From the NCBI GenBank assembly GCA_910576545.1, contig CAJTKM010000009.1, forward strand, positions 1 to 64,000: 64,000 nt of DNA. The letters are read 5' to 3'. Within the stretch, counting starts at the first letter, position 1. Each line of letters opens with the position of its first letter. A program made the translations under genes and the position numbers. The DNA is from Lachnospiraceae bacterium (GTDB lineage Bacteria; Bacillota; Clostridia; Lachnospirales; Anaerotignaceae). The notes under the pieces are model-generated. The model was given only the letters and a program-made list of their open reading frames with translations, did no database searches and was not told the DNA's origin. Positions 46,892-55,425 of the stretch are shown in pieces.

Positions 46892-47482
46892 CTAGAATGT
46901 TTTCACGACTTCTTCCGCTTCCTTCTTTGCCGCACCGAGCAGCTCCTCCACAGGCACCAGCCCGATATCCAGCCCTTCTGCCGCAATGCAGTCATAGCGT
47001 CCGATGCCGAAAAATTCAGCCATTGCCGCCATGTAGCGCGAACCCATTTCCAGCGGCGTACCTGCGTAACAGCCGCCGCGTGTCGTCAGGTAGACCATGT
47101 GGTCAGCTTTGCAAAGCCCTTCCAGACCACGTTCGCCCGTTTTGAATGTGATTCCCTCCACGCAGAGATTTTCAATGTATACCTTCAGCAGTGCGGGAAA
47201 GCTTAAATCCCAGAAGGGGGCGGCAATGACGATTTTGTCCGCCTCCGCAAACTGGTGCGCATGGCAGAATCTGGGGTGTGCGAAATTCTTTCCGGCAAGC
47301 AGTTCATCCCTCTGGCGGAAAAAGCCTTCTGCCATAAAGTTCAGCCCTTCATCCATCAGGACAAGCCCTGTGATGGCATATTCCCCCGTTTTTTCCAGTT
47401 CTTTCAGGAAATGCTCCGCCAGCTCCTTTGTGCGTGAGCCTTCTCTGCGGATACAGCAGTCGACATACAATACGTTTTTCAT
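46892..47482 (-). CDS. flavodoxin-fold NAD(P)H oxidoreductase (quinone/azo-reductase-like)
   Basis: A 196-residue protein: YVDCCIRREGSRTKELAEHFL, APFWDLSFPALLKVYIENL and YLTTRGGCYAGTPLEMGSRYM are typical of NQO1/AzoR-like flavin reductases. These transfer electrons from NAD(P)H to quinones, azo dyes or other acceptors. The ribosome site is AAGGGGGAA. It is the second of three redox flavoproteins or dehydrogenases in this operon. Substrate unknown. Confidence 0.9.
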   Translation of the reverse strand: MKNVLYVDCCIRREGSRTKELAEHFLKELEKTGEYAITGLVLMDEGLNFMAEGFFRQRDELLAGKNFAHPRFCHAHQFAEADKIVIAAPFWDLSFPALLKVYIENLCVEGITFKTGERGLEGLCKADHMVYLTTRGGCYAGTPLEMGSRYMAAMAEFFGIGRYDCIAAEGLDIGLVPVEELLGAAKKEAEEVVKTF

Positions 47483-47501
47483 GATTTTCCCCCTTGTCTT
47501 T

Positions 47502-48431
47502 TCATCTTATCTTTACAGCATGTAATTCTCCCAGCGTGCCATTCCGCAGCGCTTCCTCCACCTCCGCTTTCAGCGGGACGGAATCTGACGCGCCTTTGCG
47601 CCCGATTGCCAGCGCGCTTGCCGCACTGGCCAGAAGCAGAGCGTTTGGAATGTTGTTTTCCTCATATATGGAATACAGGAAATATCCGCTGAAGGTATCT
47701 CCTGCCGCTGTCGTATCTACTACATCTGCATGGAAACATCCGATGCGGTATTCCTCTTTACCACGGACGCAGCACGCCCCTCGGCTGCCCAGTGTCAGCA
47801 GTATTCCGCAATTCGGGTATTTCTCCCGCAGGAATGGCAGAATTTCCTCATCTGTTTCACAGCCGGCAATCTGCCGCCCCTCCACCTCGTTGACAATCAG
47901 CCAGTCCAGCAGTTCCAGAGGATAGTCCGGAACGTCTTTGTTCATAGGGGCAGCGTTCAAAGCAGTCTGCATACCGCGCCTGTGCGCCTCCTCCATAATA
48001 TAGCCTACAAGGTTTGTTTCATTCTGCAAAAGCACCAAAACATCTTTTTCATCTGCGAATGCGTCCAGTGTGCGGTCGATGTATTCCTTTGTCAGCATGC
48101 GGTTTGTGCCGCCGTAAAGGAGTATGCAGTTCTGCCCGCTTTGATCCACTTGTATGATGGCATGCCCGTTCGGGGAGTCTGCCCGTTGCAGAAGGGAAAT
48201 GTTTACGCCGTTTTCCCGCAGTTTTTCCTCCAAAATACCGCCGTCCGCGCCTACGATACCTGCGTGGTGTACAGGTATCCCTGCTTTTGCCGCCGCAATG
48301 GACTGGTTCAGCCCCTTGCCGCCGCAGTTGATAAACAGCCCGAGGGAGGACATCGTTTCGCCCGGCTGTAAAAAATGCTCCACATCATATACATAGTCTT
48401 TATTCAAAGAGCCAAAATTCAGCAGTTTCAT
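47502..48431 (-). CDS. rbsK: PfkB-family carbohydrate kinase (ribokinase-like)
   Basis: A 309-residue sugar kinase: MKLLNFGSLNKDYVYDVEHFL, FINCGGKGLNQSIAAAKAG, and the C-terminal DTTAAGDTFSGYFLYSI with the catalytic Asp and anion hole. It phosphorylates a pentose, hexose or nucleoside; the label ribokinase is by overall similarity, and the sugar is not proven. Its ATG overlaps the stop of the transporter half upstream (ATGA). It is the only kinase in the operon, suggesting the imported compound is a sugar or sugar-containing molecule. Confidence 0.88.
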   Translation of the reverse strand: MKLLNFGSLNKDYVYDVEHFLQPGETMSSLGLFINCGGKGLNQSIAAAKAGIPVHHAGIVGADGGILEEKLRENGVNISLLQRADSPNGHAIIQVDQSGQNCILLYGGTNRMLTKEYIDRTLDAFADEKDVLVLLQNETNLVGYIMEEAHRRGMQTALNAAPMNKDVPDYPLELLDWLIVNEVEGRQIAGCETDEEILPFLREKYPNCGILLTLGSRGACCVRGKEEYRIGCFHADVVDTTAAGDTFSGYFLYSIYEENNIPNALLLASAASALAIGRKGASDSVPLKAEVEEALRNGTLGELHAVKIR

Positions 48432-48913
48432 GCTTCTCCCTCCTTTTCCTCGGCCAGTGCGCTGCGGATGCGTTCCTGCCGTTCCGCGCCGCTCTGCCGC
48501 TCCTTCCATGCGATGCCTGCCAATATCAGGAATATTCCTGCGATTTTTGCAAAGCTGAATTCGCCGAAAAACACATAATCCAGCACAATGGCGATTCCTA
48601 GCTGGCCCATCAGCACCAGTACGGTAGAGGTCATCGCGCCGCTGTGGCTTGTCCCGATAATCAGGAATATCATTGCAACAAGCCCGCAGATGCTGCCCGT
48701 ATAAAACAGCAGGGGCACTTCACGGATATGGGAGAAATCCAGTTCCGTACCATTGCCCGTTATGAATATCAGGCAGAACGCAATCACGGACGCTTCGATA
48801 TAATTTACCAGTGCGCCGCGCGCCGTCCCAAGACATTCCCCTGCTTTTACGTTTACCATTTTGTTGATTGTATTTAAGAAACCATTGGCAACTGCCGTAA
48901 TATAAAATACCAT
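48428..48913 (-). CDS. YdcZ/DUF606-type DMT transporter subunit, second half
   Basis: A 161-residue membrane protein with five hydrophobic segments (INKMVNVKAGECLGTARGALVNYIEASVIAFCLIFI, LLFYTGSICGLVAMIFLIIGTSHSGAMTSTVLVLMGQ). This is one half of a YdcZ/DUF606 drug-metabolite transporter, commonly encoded as adjacent paired genes. Good AAGGAGG ribosome site. It follows its partner gene by 13 bases and overlaps the kinase gene by 4. A heterodimer importer or exporter for the sugar-like substrate of the operon is likely. Confidence 0.88.
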   Translation of the reverse strand: MVFYITAVANGFLNTINKMVNVKAGECLGTARGALVNYIEASVIAFCLIFITGNGTELDFSHIREVPLLFYTGSICGLVAMIFLIIGTSHSGAMTSTVLVLMGQLGIAIVLDYVFFGEFSFAKIAGIFLILAGIAWKERQSGAERQERIRSALAEEKEGEA

Positions 48914-48926
48914 TGCTTACGCCTCC

Positions 48927-49352
48927 TTATCCCTGCACGACCAGAAAAATCCCCGCCATTACAAGCGCGTAGCAGGGGAGCTGTTTCAAACGGAACGGCT
49001 TTTTTTCCGCACCGAACCAGCCGTAATGGTCCACCAAGGCGGAAGATATCATCTGCCCGATGACAGAAAGGCTGAGCATTGCCGTTGCGCCGATGCGCAG
49101 TGTACACCAGCTGCTGCTGGCAACCATCGCAACGCCCATAAAGCCTACCAGAAATACATACGGCGGCGCGCCCCGAAAGGAGAGGGGCTTTTTTTCCTTC
49201 CCTTTGACATACAGCACCAAAAGCACTGCCGCAATGGCATGCACAAAAAAGCAGATGCCGAAAAGGCTGTAATAGTTTCCCAGCTGGCCGTTCAGGGATA
49301 CCATAAGCCCCTGAAAAATGCCTGATAAAATCAAAAATAAAAAATACACACT
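48927..49352 (-). CDS. YdcZ/DUF606-type DMT transporter subunit, first half
   Basis: A 141-residue membrane protein with the family pattern (LILSGIFQGLMVSLNGQLGNYYSLFGICFFVH, GFMGVAMVASSSWCTLRIGATAMLSLSVIGQMISSALVDHYGWFG). The start is a GTG about 8 bases after GGGAGG; the longer reading from 49415 adds a charged stretch with no ribosome site and would be unusual for the family. First gene of the seven-gene operon and partner of the following transporter half. Confidence 0.85.
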   Translation of the reverse strand, partial: SVYFLFLILSGIFQGLMVSLNGQLGNYYSLFGICFFVHAIAAVLLVLYVKGKEKKPLSFRGAPPYVFLVGFMGVAMVASSSWCTLRIGATAMLSLSVIGQMISSALVDHYGWFGAEKKPFRLKQLPCYALVMAGIFLVVQG

Positions 49353-49487
49353 GTTTTCCTCCCGATTTTTCTTTTCTGTTTTGGCAATTTTACCATATGC
49401 GGACTGTTTCTTCAAGCCGCATTCCGCCGCTTCCGGAAAAAGAACTGTGAAACAGAAAAAAGGCGGGAAATTTCCGCCGGATAATAA

Positions 49488-49522
49488 AAAACGGGAAGGC
49501 TCTGAAAGAACCTTCCCGATAG
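49488..49522 (-). terminator. Rho-independent terminator of the lipoprotein gene
   Basis: On the minus strand CGGGAAGG...CCTTCCCG followed by six T, after the stop at 49548. Confidence 0.85.
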
Positions 49523-49547
49523 CCCGCCTGTTTGTAAAGGCCGGTTT

Positions 49548-50414
49548 TTATCCGATTACAGTTGCGTTTGCTGCTTCTGCAGGGATTTCAACTTCAACTG
49601 CGTTGAAGTCCTTGCAAATCATGCTGACTGCTGTTTTGCTGATTTCGATTTTTGCATCGCCAGCCTCTGCGCCAGCGCTTGCCATTGCCTGGTCCATAAC
49701 AGCCTGCATCATAGCTGTCATATCCATTTCGTATTTTACAACATAGCCATCTGCGTCAATCCACATTGTCAGAGGCAGGTCGCTGGAATAAAGCGCTTCC
49801 ATATCTTCTGTGCTCAGACCCATGTTTTCTACGGAGCTCAGAGCGCCGCTGTCCTGGATTGCTTCTTTCATGGCATCGCCTGTCAGTACGCCTTCAATCT
49901 TGGAGGCTGTTTTGCCGTTCACATCTTCTTCGCCTGTTTTGCTGAAACCGGAAATGTTTTTCAGGTACAGGTCCATGTTGGCGTCTGCGTCATACTGTGC
50001 AAGGGATTCAGCTGTTGCAGACTGTGCATACCATGCGCCGTCCATATTGATATATGTAACGAACTGGCCGTCTTTTTCTTCTGCAAACATCTGCATATCC
50101 TGGCTGCCCATTTCGCCCATATCCATGGACATATCCATCTGCATCTTCAAAGGCTCGTTTACTGTGAGGACTTTTGCATTTGTAATCATATCAATGCTTT
50201 CCTCGCCCATTGCCATGCTGATTTCCATGTTCATTTCTGTTGCCATGCTTTCTACGCCGGCCATTGTTTCCTGCGCTTTTGTCAAAAGTGCTTCCACGTC
50301 TGCGGAATCAGAACCGCCCGCATTGCCGCTGTTGTCGCCGCCGCCGCAGCCTGCTGCTGCGAACGCCATTGTCATAGCCGCCGCTACTGCTAAAAACTTT
50401 TTGCTCCATTTCAT
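49548..50414 (-). CDS. lipoprotein, DUF6612/LolA-like
   Basis: A 288-residue lipoprotein. Signal peptide MKWSKKFLAVAAAMTMAFAAAGC ends in lipobox AAGC, then a Gly/Asp/Ser-rich linker. The mature protein alternates strands with regular methionine-rich stretches (MAGVESMATEMNMEISMAMGEESIDM), matching DUF6612-type LolA-like half-barrels common in Clostridia. Codon use suggests high expression. It is monocistronic, with its own terminator and a strong GGAGGAG ribosome site. Role is unknown; lipid- or hydrophobe-binding is the usual guess for the fold. Confidence 0.83.
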   Translation of the reverse strand: MKWSKKFLAVAAAMTMAFAAAGCGGGDNSGNAGGSDSADVEALLTKAQETMAGVESMATEMNMEISMAMGEESIDMITNAKVLTVNEPLKMQMDMSMDMGEMGSQDMQMFAEEKDGQFVTYINMDGAWYAQSATAESLAQYDADANMDLYLKNISGFSKTGEEDVNGKTASKIEGVLTGDAMKEAIQDSGALSSVENMGLSTEDMEALYSSDLPLTMWIDADGYVVKYEMDMTAMMQAVMDQAMASAGAEAGDAKIEISKTAVSMICKDFNAVEVEIPAEAANATVIG

Positions 50415-50552
50415 AATTACTACTCCTCCTCCTTAAAAACTACGCAAAAAATTTGTTACGTGTCTACTATAACACAAATCTACGCGGGAGTTCTTACAAA
50501 ATTCTTAATTTTTTATTATAATCTGGAAATTTGGCTGAACCCAAAAGACAAA

Positions 50553-50582
50553 CTGGATTTTGCCGGCGGGATGTGGTATCAT
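50553..50582 (+). promoter_or_regulatory. promoter with the conserved 20-base motif (second copy)
   Basis: CTGGATTTTGCCGGCGGGAT (50553-50572) leads into TGG-TATCAT (TATCAT 50577-50582), 59 bases before the flavoprotein start. It is the same arrangement as before cinA. Confidence 0.6.
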
Positions 50583-50641
50583 GCACAGAAACAGTGTCCG
50601 GCCAGGAGCCGGATATTTCCGGATAATTTAGGAGGAATGGC

Positions 50642-52228
50642 ATGATTCGGGTTTCGGAGTTAAAGCTGCCGTTGGACGGTACAAAGGAACAGCTGAAAAA
50701 AAAGGCGGCGCGGGCTTTGGGCGTTGCGCCGAAAGAAATAAAGGAACTGAAAATATTCCGGCGTTCTCTGGACGCGCGGAAAAAGGATGATATTCATTAT
50801 GTGTATACGGCAGACGTTTTGCTGGAGGATGAAAGCAGGATACGGGTGGACGGGAAAAAGCTGGCTCCTGCGCCTGACATTGCGTACAGGCTGCCGAAGG
50901 GCGGGGACATGCCGGAAAAACGCCCTGTTGTCGTGGGCTTTGGTCCGGCAGGAATGTTTGCCGCTTTGCTTCTGGCGGAAATGGGACTGCGCCCCATTGT
51001 GCTGGAACGCGGCGGCGACGTGAAGAGCCGCAGGAAGGCGGTAGAGCAGTTTTGGGAAACGGGAAAACTGGATACGGAGAATAACGTGCAGTTTGGAGAG
51101 GGCGGCGCGGGAACGTTCTCAGACGGCAAGCTGACGACCCGCATCAAAGACCTGCGCTGTCGGAAGGTTTTGGAGGAAATGGCGGAGGCGGGCGCGCCGG
51201 AGGAAATCCTCTGGGACGCAAAGCCGCATATCGGCACAGACCTCCTGCGGGGCGTTGTACAGAATATCCGCGAAAAAATCATTGCGCTGGGCGGCGAGGT
51301 GCGGTTTCATGCAAAGGTTTCGGGCTTTGCGTGGGAAAATGGAAAAATACGCGCCGTTCTTCTGGAAAACGAGGAACGGCTGGAAACGGAGGACGCAGTG
51401 CTTGCGCTGGGGCACAGTGCGCGGGATACCTTTGAGCTGCTGGAGCGGGAGGGCTTCGCGCTGGAGCAGAAGCCCTTTGCCGTTGGCGTGCGCATTGAGC
51501 ACCCGCAGGAAATGATAAACAGGGCGCAGTACGGCGCGGCGGCGGAAAACCTGCCTGCGGCCGATTACCGCCTGACGTATACGACAAAAGCGGGGAGAGG
51601 TGTTTATACCTTTTGTATGTGCCCGGGCGGAATGGTTGTTGCGGCAGCTTCGGAGAAATGCCGGCTTGCGGTCAACGGCATGAGCCTGCACGCGCGGGAC
51701 GGGGAAACCGCCAATTCCGCCCTTTTGGTGCAGGTGTTTCCGGAGGATTTCGGCAGCCCTGCCCCGCTGGCGGGAATGTATTTCCAGCGGGATTTGGAGG
51801 AGAAGGCTTTTCGGGCGGGCGGCGGAGGCTATGCCGCTCCGGTTCAAAGGGTTGGCGTGTTCCTTGGGACGGCAGGGGGCGGGGAAGGCGTCCGGCCGAC
51901 CTACCGCCCGGGGGTTGCGGAAAGCAGGCTGGACGATATTTTCCCAGCGTTTATAACGGACGCGCTGCGAGAGGCCCTGCCCGCGATGGGCAGGAAGCTG
52001 AAAGGCTTTGACAGACCGGACGCTCTGCTGACCGCCGTAGAGAGCCGCAGCTCCTCCCCTGTGCGGATACTGCGGAACGAAAACGGCGAAAGCCTGCGGT
52101 TTGGCGGCATCTACCCCGCTGGAGAGGGCGCAGGCTATGCAGGGGGGATTGTATCCGCGGCTGTGGACGGCATCGCGGCGGCAGAACAGATTGCCGCAAA
52201 ATATGGCTGGAAAAAGGCAGGGAAGTGA
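50642..52228 (+). CDS. FAD/NAD(P)-dependent oxidoreductase (COG2509-like)
   Basis: A 528-residue flavoprotein. The N-terminal domain (about 1-95) holds a DUF-like fold; a Rossmann FAD site VVVGFGPAGMFAALLLAEMG begins at about 98. Further motifs are NNVQFGEGGAGTFSDGKLTTRI and, near the C-terminus, YPAGEGAGYAGGIVSAAVDGIAAAEQI. Such proteins are widespread but uncharacterised oxidoreductases. It has a good AGGAGG site and a promoter with the motif shared with cinA. The next gene, rsmD, lies about 200 bases downstream. Confidence 0.9.
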   Translation: MIRVSELKLPLDGTKEQLKKKAARALGVAPKEIKELKIFRRSLDARKKDDIHYVYTADVLLEDESRIRVDGKKLAPAPDIAYRLPKGGDMPEKRPVVVGFGPAGMFAALLLAEMGLRPIVLERGGDVKSRRKAVEQFWETGKLDTENNVQFGEGGAGTFSDGKLTTRIKDLRCRKVLEEMAEAGAPEEILWDAKPHIGTDLLRGVVQNIREKIIALGGEVRFHAKVSGFAWENGKIRAVLLENEERLETEDAVLALGHSARDTFELLEREGFALEQKPFAVGVRIEHPQEMINRAQYGAAAENLPAADYRLTYTTKAGRGVYTFCMCPGGMVVAAASEKCRLAVNGMSLHARDGETANSALLVQVFPEDFGSPAPLAGMYFQRDLEEKAFRAGGGGYAAPVQRVGVFLGTAGGGEGVRPTYRPGVAESRLDDIFPAFITDALREALPAMGRKLKGFDRPDALLTAVESRSSSPVRILRNENGESLRFGGIYPAGEGAGYAGGIVSAAVDGIAAAEQIAAKYGWKKAGK

Positions 52229-52431
52229 CCGCCGGAGAGGTGCTTTCAGGATACACTTTTCGACAGCCCTGCGGCGATTTTCGCGGTGTATTCCGAAAAA
52301 TGCGATACAAAATATGGCAGAGAATCAGATTTTTTCTTGTTATAATGCGAAAACTCTGCTATACTATTAACATATGCAAAGAAAAATGTGGAGATGAAAA
52401 GCTGTGCAGTATGCTGCGGGTGGTGCGGAAA

Positions 52432-52992
52432 ATGCGGATTATCGCTGGAAAAGCAAAGGGACATAAGCTGGAAACCATTGACGGGCTGGCGACCAGACCG
52501 ACAACGGACAGAATTAAGGAAACGTTGTTCAATATGATTTCGTTTGACCTGCCGGGCTGCCGGTTTTTGGATTTGTTTGCGGGCAGCGGTGCCATTGGCA
52601 TGGAAGCATTGAGCCGCGGGGCGGAGCAGGCTGTTTTTGTGGAAAACGCCGCACCCTGTCAGGACGTGATCGCGCGGAACCTTGCGCATACAAAGCTGGG
52701 GGAGGGCGCGCGCGTGCTCTGCATGGAAGCGTCTGCCGCGCTGGACAGGCTGGCGGAGGAAAACGCCGCGTTTGATTTGGTCTATATAGACCCACCTTAT
52801 GAGGCCGGGCTGGCAGAGCCCATGCTGGAAAAAATATTGGAAAAAAATCTTTTGAGCGAAGACGGGTATGTGATTTGGGAACGTGCGGCAAAGCGCCCTT
52901 TTGCGTTTCCTGCGGGATATGCCGTTCTGCGGGAAAAGGAATATAGGACGACGGTGCTGACGTTTCTGCGCCCGGAGGATAGAACGAAATGA
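52432..52992 (+). CDS. rsmD: RsmD, 16S rRNA (guanine966-N2)-methyltransferase
   Basis: A 186-residue SAM methyltransferase: MRIIAGKAKGHKLETIDG, TRPTTDRIKETLFNMI, FLDLFAGSGAIGMEALSRGA (SAM site) and the catalytic DPPYEAG. It methylates G966 of 16S rRNA. The start MRIIAGK matches the family, but the ribosome site is poor; upstream in-frame ATG at 52411 is an alternative. Its stop overlaps coaD (ATGA), as in many Firmicutes where rsmD-coaD-ylbJ form one cluster. Confidence 0.94.
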   Translation: MRIIAGKAKGHKLETIDGLATRPTTDRIKETLFNMISFDLPGCRFLDLFAGSGAIGMEALSRGAEQAVFVENAAPCQDVIARNLAHTKLGEGARVLCMEASAALDRLAEENAAFDLVYIDPPYEAGLAEPMLEKILEKNLLSEDGYVIWERAAKRPFAFPAGYAVLREKEYRTTVLTFLRPEDRTK

Positions 52993-53468
52993 AAAAAGCA
53001 ATTTACGCAGGCAGCTTTGACCCGCTGACGCTGGGACATCTGGATATTATTGAAAGGGCGGCGAAGCTGTTCGACTGCCTTGTGGTGGCGGTTTTGGAAA
53101 ATCCGAACAAGCAATCTCTTTTCAGTGTGGAGGAGCGTAAATGCCATCTGGAAATGGCAACGGCGCGGCTGGAAAATGTGGAGGTTGCTTCCTTCAAGGG
53201 GCTTCTGGCGGAATTTGCAAGGGAAATCGGTGCAACGGTCGCAGTCAGGGGGCTGCGCAATGCGGTGGATTTCGCGGCGGAATACCAGATGTACCTGATT
53301 AACCGGAAGCTGGGTCAGGAGATTGAAACGGTCTTTCTCGCGGCGGATGAGGAACATCTTTCCCTGAGCTCCACGAACGTGAAGGAAGTCGCGGTGTTTG
53401 GCGGGAATATTGATTTTATGGTTCCGCAGGAAATCAAGCCGTTTATAGTTGAAAAATATCAGAAGTGA
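52989..53468 (+). CDS. coaD: CoaD, phosphopantetheine adenylyltransferase
   Basis: A 159-residue enzyme with the nucleotidyltransferase motif YAGSFDPLTLGHLDII (HxGH-type TLGH), VRGLRNAVDFAAEYQM and LSLSSTNVKEVAVFGG, all standard for CoaD. It makes dephospho-CoA from 4'-phosphopantetheine and ATP, the penultimate step of coenzyme A synthesis. Length is typical (about 160). It overlaps rsmD by 4 bases. Confidence 0.97.
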   Translation: MKKAIYAGSFDPLTLGHLDIIERAAKLFDCLVVAVLENPNKQSLFSVEERKCHLEMATARLENVEVASFKGLLAEFAREIGATVAVRGLRNAVDFAAEYQMYLINRKLGQEIETVFLAADEEHLSLSSTNVKEVAVFGGNIDFMVPQEIKPFIVEKYQK

Positions 53469-53477
53469 GGGAAATAC

Positions 53478-53981
53478 ATGGATTCTGTACTGCAACTGTT
53501 GGATGAACTGGAGGAAGTGCTGGACAGCAGCAGGGCTGTTCCTTTCAGCAATAAAGTTTCGATTGATAAAGAGGAAATTTATGACATCATCAGCGAAATC
53601 CGTATGAAGCTCCCCAATGAATTGAAACAGTCCAAATGGGTCATCGAGGAGCGGAATAAAATACTGATTGACGCGCAGCGGGAGGCCGATGAGATTGTAA
53701 AAACCGCTGAGGAGCGCGTGGTGCGCATGATTGATGAAAACGAAGTGACGAAAAAGGCATATGAGCAGGCGGCGGCGATTATCGATTCCGCGAAAAAGAC
53801 TTCTAAGGAAATGCGCCTTGGCGCGATGGAATACGCGGAGGAAATGCTGAGCGACGCGGAAAATAAACTGAAGGAACTGAAAGCCGTCGTTTACAGCGAA
53901 AGCATAAAAACGGACGATTATTTTGCCCAGACGCTGAACGTGCTCGCGGAAAACATACAGGAACTGAAAATCGGGAAATGA
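53478..53981 (+). CDS. coiled-coil ATPase-like protein (conserved in rsmD-coaD-ylbJ cluster)
   Basis: A 167-residue, mostly helical protein: MDSVLQLLDELEEVLDSS, then a long coiled coil (VIEERNKILIDAQREADEIVKTAEERVVRMIDENEVTKKAYEQA) with the heptad pattern of DivIVA- or ATP-synthase-b-like stalks. It follows coaD by 9 bases with its own ribosome site. Similar genes occupy this slot in Clostridia; the function is not established. A division or septal scaffold role has been suggested for related coiled coils, but that is inference here. Confidence 0.8.
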   Translation: MDSVLQLLDELEEVLDSSRAVPFSNKVSIDKEEIYDIISEIRMKLPNELKQSKWVIEERNKILIDAQREADEIVKTAEERVVRMIDENEVTKKAYEQAAAIIDSAKKTSKEMRLGAMEYAEEMLSDAENKLKELKAVVYSESIKTDDYFAQTLNVLAENIQELKIGK

Positions 53982-54004
53982 TAAAACGGTGGGGCCCAAA
54001 AGCT

Positions 54005-55114
54005 TCACTGTTTTTGTTTTCTGCGGAACGCCCAGAGCAGCACACAGCAGAAGAAGAACAACGGCAGAGCGGAATGTGCCAGCGGGGAGGATACTGTGTC
54101 TGTGAGCAGAGAAAATACGGGAACGGCGCTTTCCGCACGGCTTTGCAGGAGCGGAAACAGGGCGTGGAAAAAGAGCGCGCTGAAAGCGGCGTTGCAGAGC
54201 TTTGCGAGGCAGTAGTCCCGTTTGGAAAAGGGCACGCCGGACAGTACGCCGAAGGTCTGCCCGAGTATGGAAAGCCCGCCAAAGGAAACAAGGAAGGCGG
54301 CGGCGGTCAGCCGTACGGGGAGCGCATCACCGGCAGCGCTCAAAAGGTACGCGCCGTTTGTCATTTCCAGCAGACCGGTACAGATTCCCTGCAAAAAACT
54401 GGAGGAAACAGGCAGGAAGGAAAACAGGCGGGAAAGCAGGCTGAAAAGACCCGACTGCTCCGCCGCTTCCGCCAGCGCACCAAAAAGTATCATATATCCG
54501 CCGATTTGGAGGATTGTTGCCATGGAATCGGATACAGAAGAAGACAGCGCGTCCATCGGGGAAACGGGCGCGGCGGAGGGATAACGATGGGCAGAGCCAT
54601 GGGATTTGGTTTTCCTCCTGAAACGCCAGAGCATACCCGTTGCAAGCGCACCGAGGAATGCGGAAAGCAGGAGGGCATAGCCCCAGAACGGCGCGTGAAA
54701 AAATGCCGCGCCAACTGTGCCGACGAGGAAAAGCGGACCGGGGTTATTGGAAAAAACAAGGACGTGTCTGGCGTCTTCCTTGGTAAGCAGTTTTTTTTCG
54801 TAGAGCATGGCTGTAATTTTCGCACCCATGGGATAACCGGAGAGTATGCCCAGAAAAAAAGGAAAAGCGCAGATGCCGGGCAGCCCGAAAAGCGGTTTCA
54901 TAACGGGTTGCAGAAAGCTGCCGAGCCGTTCCGCCGCACCAAGCCGCAGCAAAAGCCCGCAGGCCGCCATAAAGGGAAACAGAGAGGGCAGAACGCGGGT
55001 GAACCAGAGGGACGCACTTTCGGCAGAGGCAGCAAGCATAGCTGCCGGATAGCGCAGAAGGGCGAATATCAGGAAACAGGCACATATGATGACGGGGAGG
55101 GAACTTTTTTTCAT
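54005..55114 (-). CDS. ylbJ: YlbJ-like sporulation integral membrane protein
   Basis: A 369-residue protein with about eight to ten membrane segments (SSLPVIICACFLIFALLRYP, LPSLFPFMAACGLLLRLG, PLFGLPGICAFPFFLGILSGYPMGAKITA). In B. subtilis YlbJ is a sporulation membrane protein needed for heat-resistant spores, and ylbH(rsmD)-ylbI(coaD)-ylbJ are adjacent. Here the order is kept but ylbJ is on the opposite strand. Its 3' end converges on the coiled-coil gene with a 23-base gap. Start after AAAGGAG. It supports a spore-forming host. Confidence 0.88.
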   Translation of the reverse strand: MKKSSLPVIICACFLIFALLRYPAAMLAASAESASLWFTRVLPSLFPFMAACGLLLRLGAAERLGSFLQPVMKPLFGLPGICAFPFFLGILSGYPMGAKITAMLYEKKLLTKEDARHVLVFSNNPGPLFLVGTVGAAFFHAPFWGYALLLSAFLGALATGMLWRFRRKTKSHGSAHRYPSAAPVSPMDALSSSVSDSMATILQIGGYMILFGALAEAAEQSGLFSLLSRLFSFLPVSSSFLQGICTGLLEMTNGAYLLSAAGDALPVRLTAAAFLVSFGGLSILGQTFGVLSGVPFSKRDYCLAKLCNAAFSALFFHALFPLLQSRAESAVPVFSLLTDTVSSPLAHSALPLFFFCCVLLWAFRRKQKQ

Positions 55115-55425
55115 GTGAAAAACTCCTTTCGGAGGCGTTATAAAACAATCCTATGGCTGTCTGGCGGAAAACATGCGTATCCTGTAAGCGAAAAGCGGAC
55201 GTCCATATTTGGGGGAGAAGGGGCAGAAAATACGCAAGGTATTGGAAATGTAAAAAAAATGTAAGGAATTTTAACGGAATTGCTATTGTAATTTGACGGA
55301 TACTCCGTTATGATAGATGAAACTGCATTGATTGCGGGAAATGTTCTGCTTTTGGGGCAGGGATTTTTCGCGGCCTGTGCCTGCCGTTTGGCATGGCATG
55401 GGAGAAGTAAGGGGGCGGATACAAA
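55115..55425. other. intergenic region between divergent ylbJ and VanW genes
   Basis: No gene seen. A good promoter for the VanW gene (TTGTAA-17-TATGAT, 55286-55314) leaves a leader of about 105 bases. Nothing else was recognised. Confidence 0.6.
55286..55314 (+). promoter_or_regulatory. promoter of the VanW-family gene
   Basis: TTGTAA (55286-55291), 17-base spacer, TATGAT (55309-55314). Confidence 0.7.

Noticed and set aside
53978-55264. Long plus-strand open frame opposite ylbJ
   Set aside because: The minus-strand reading gives a clean multi-span membrane protein with a good ribosome site; the opposite reading is low-complexity and Arg/Gly-rich, as expected of a shadow frame.
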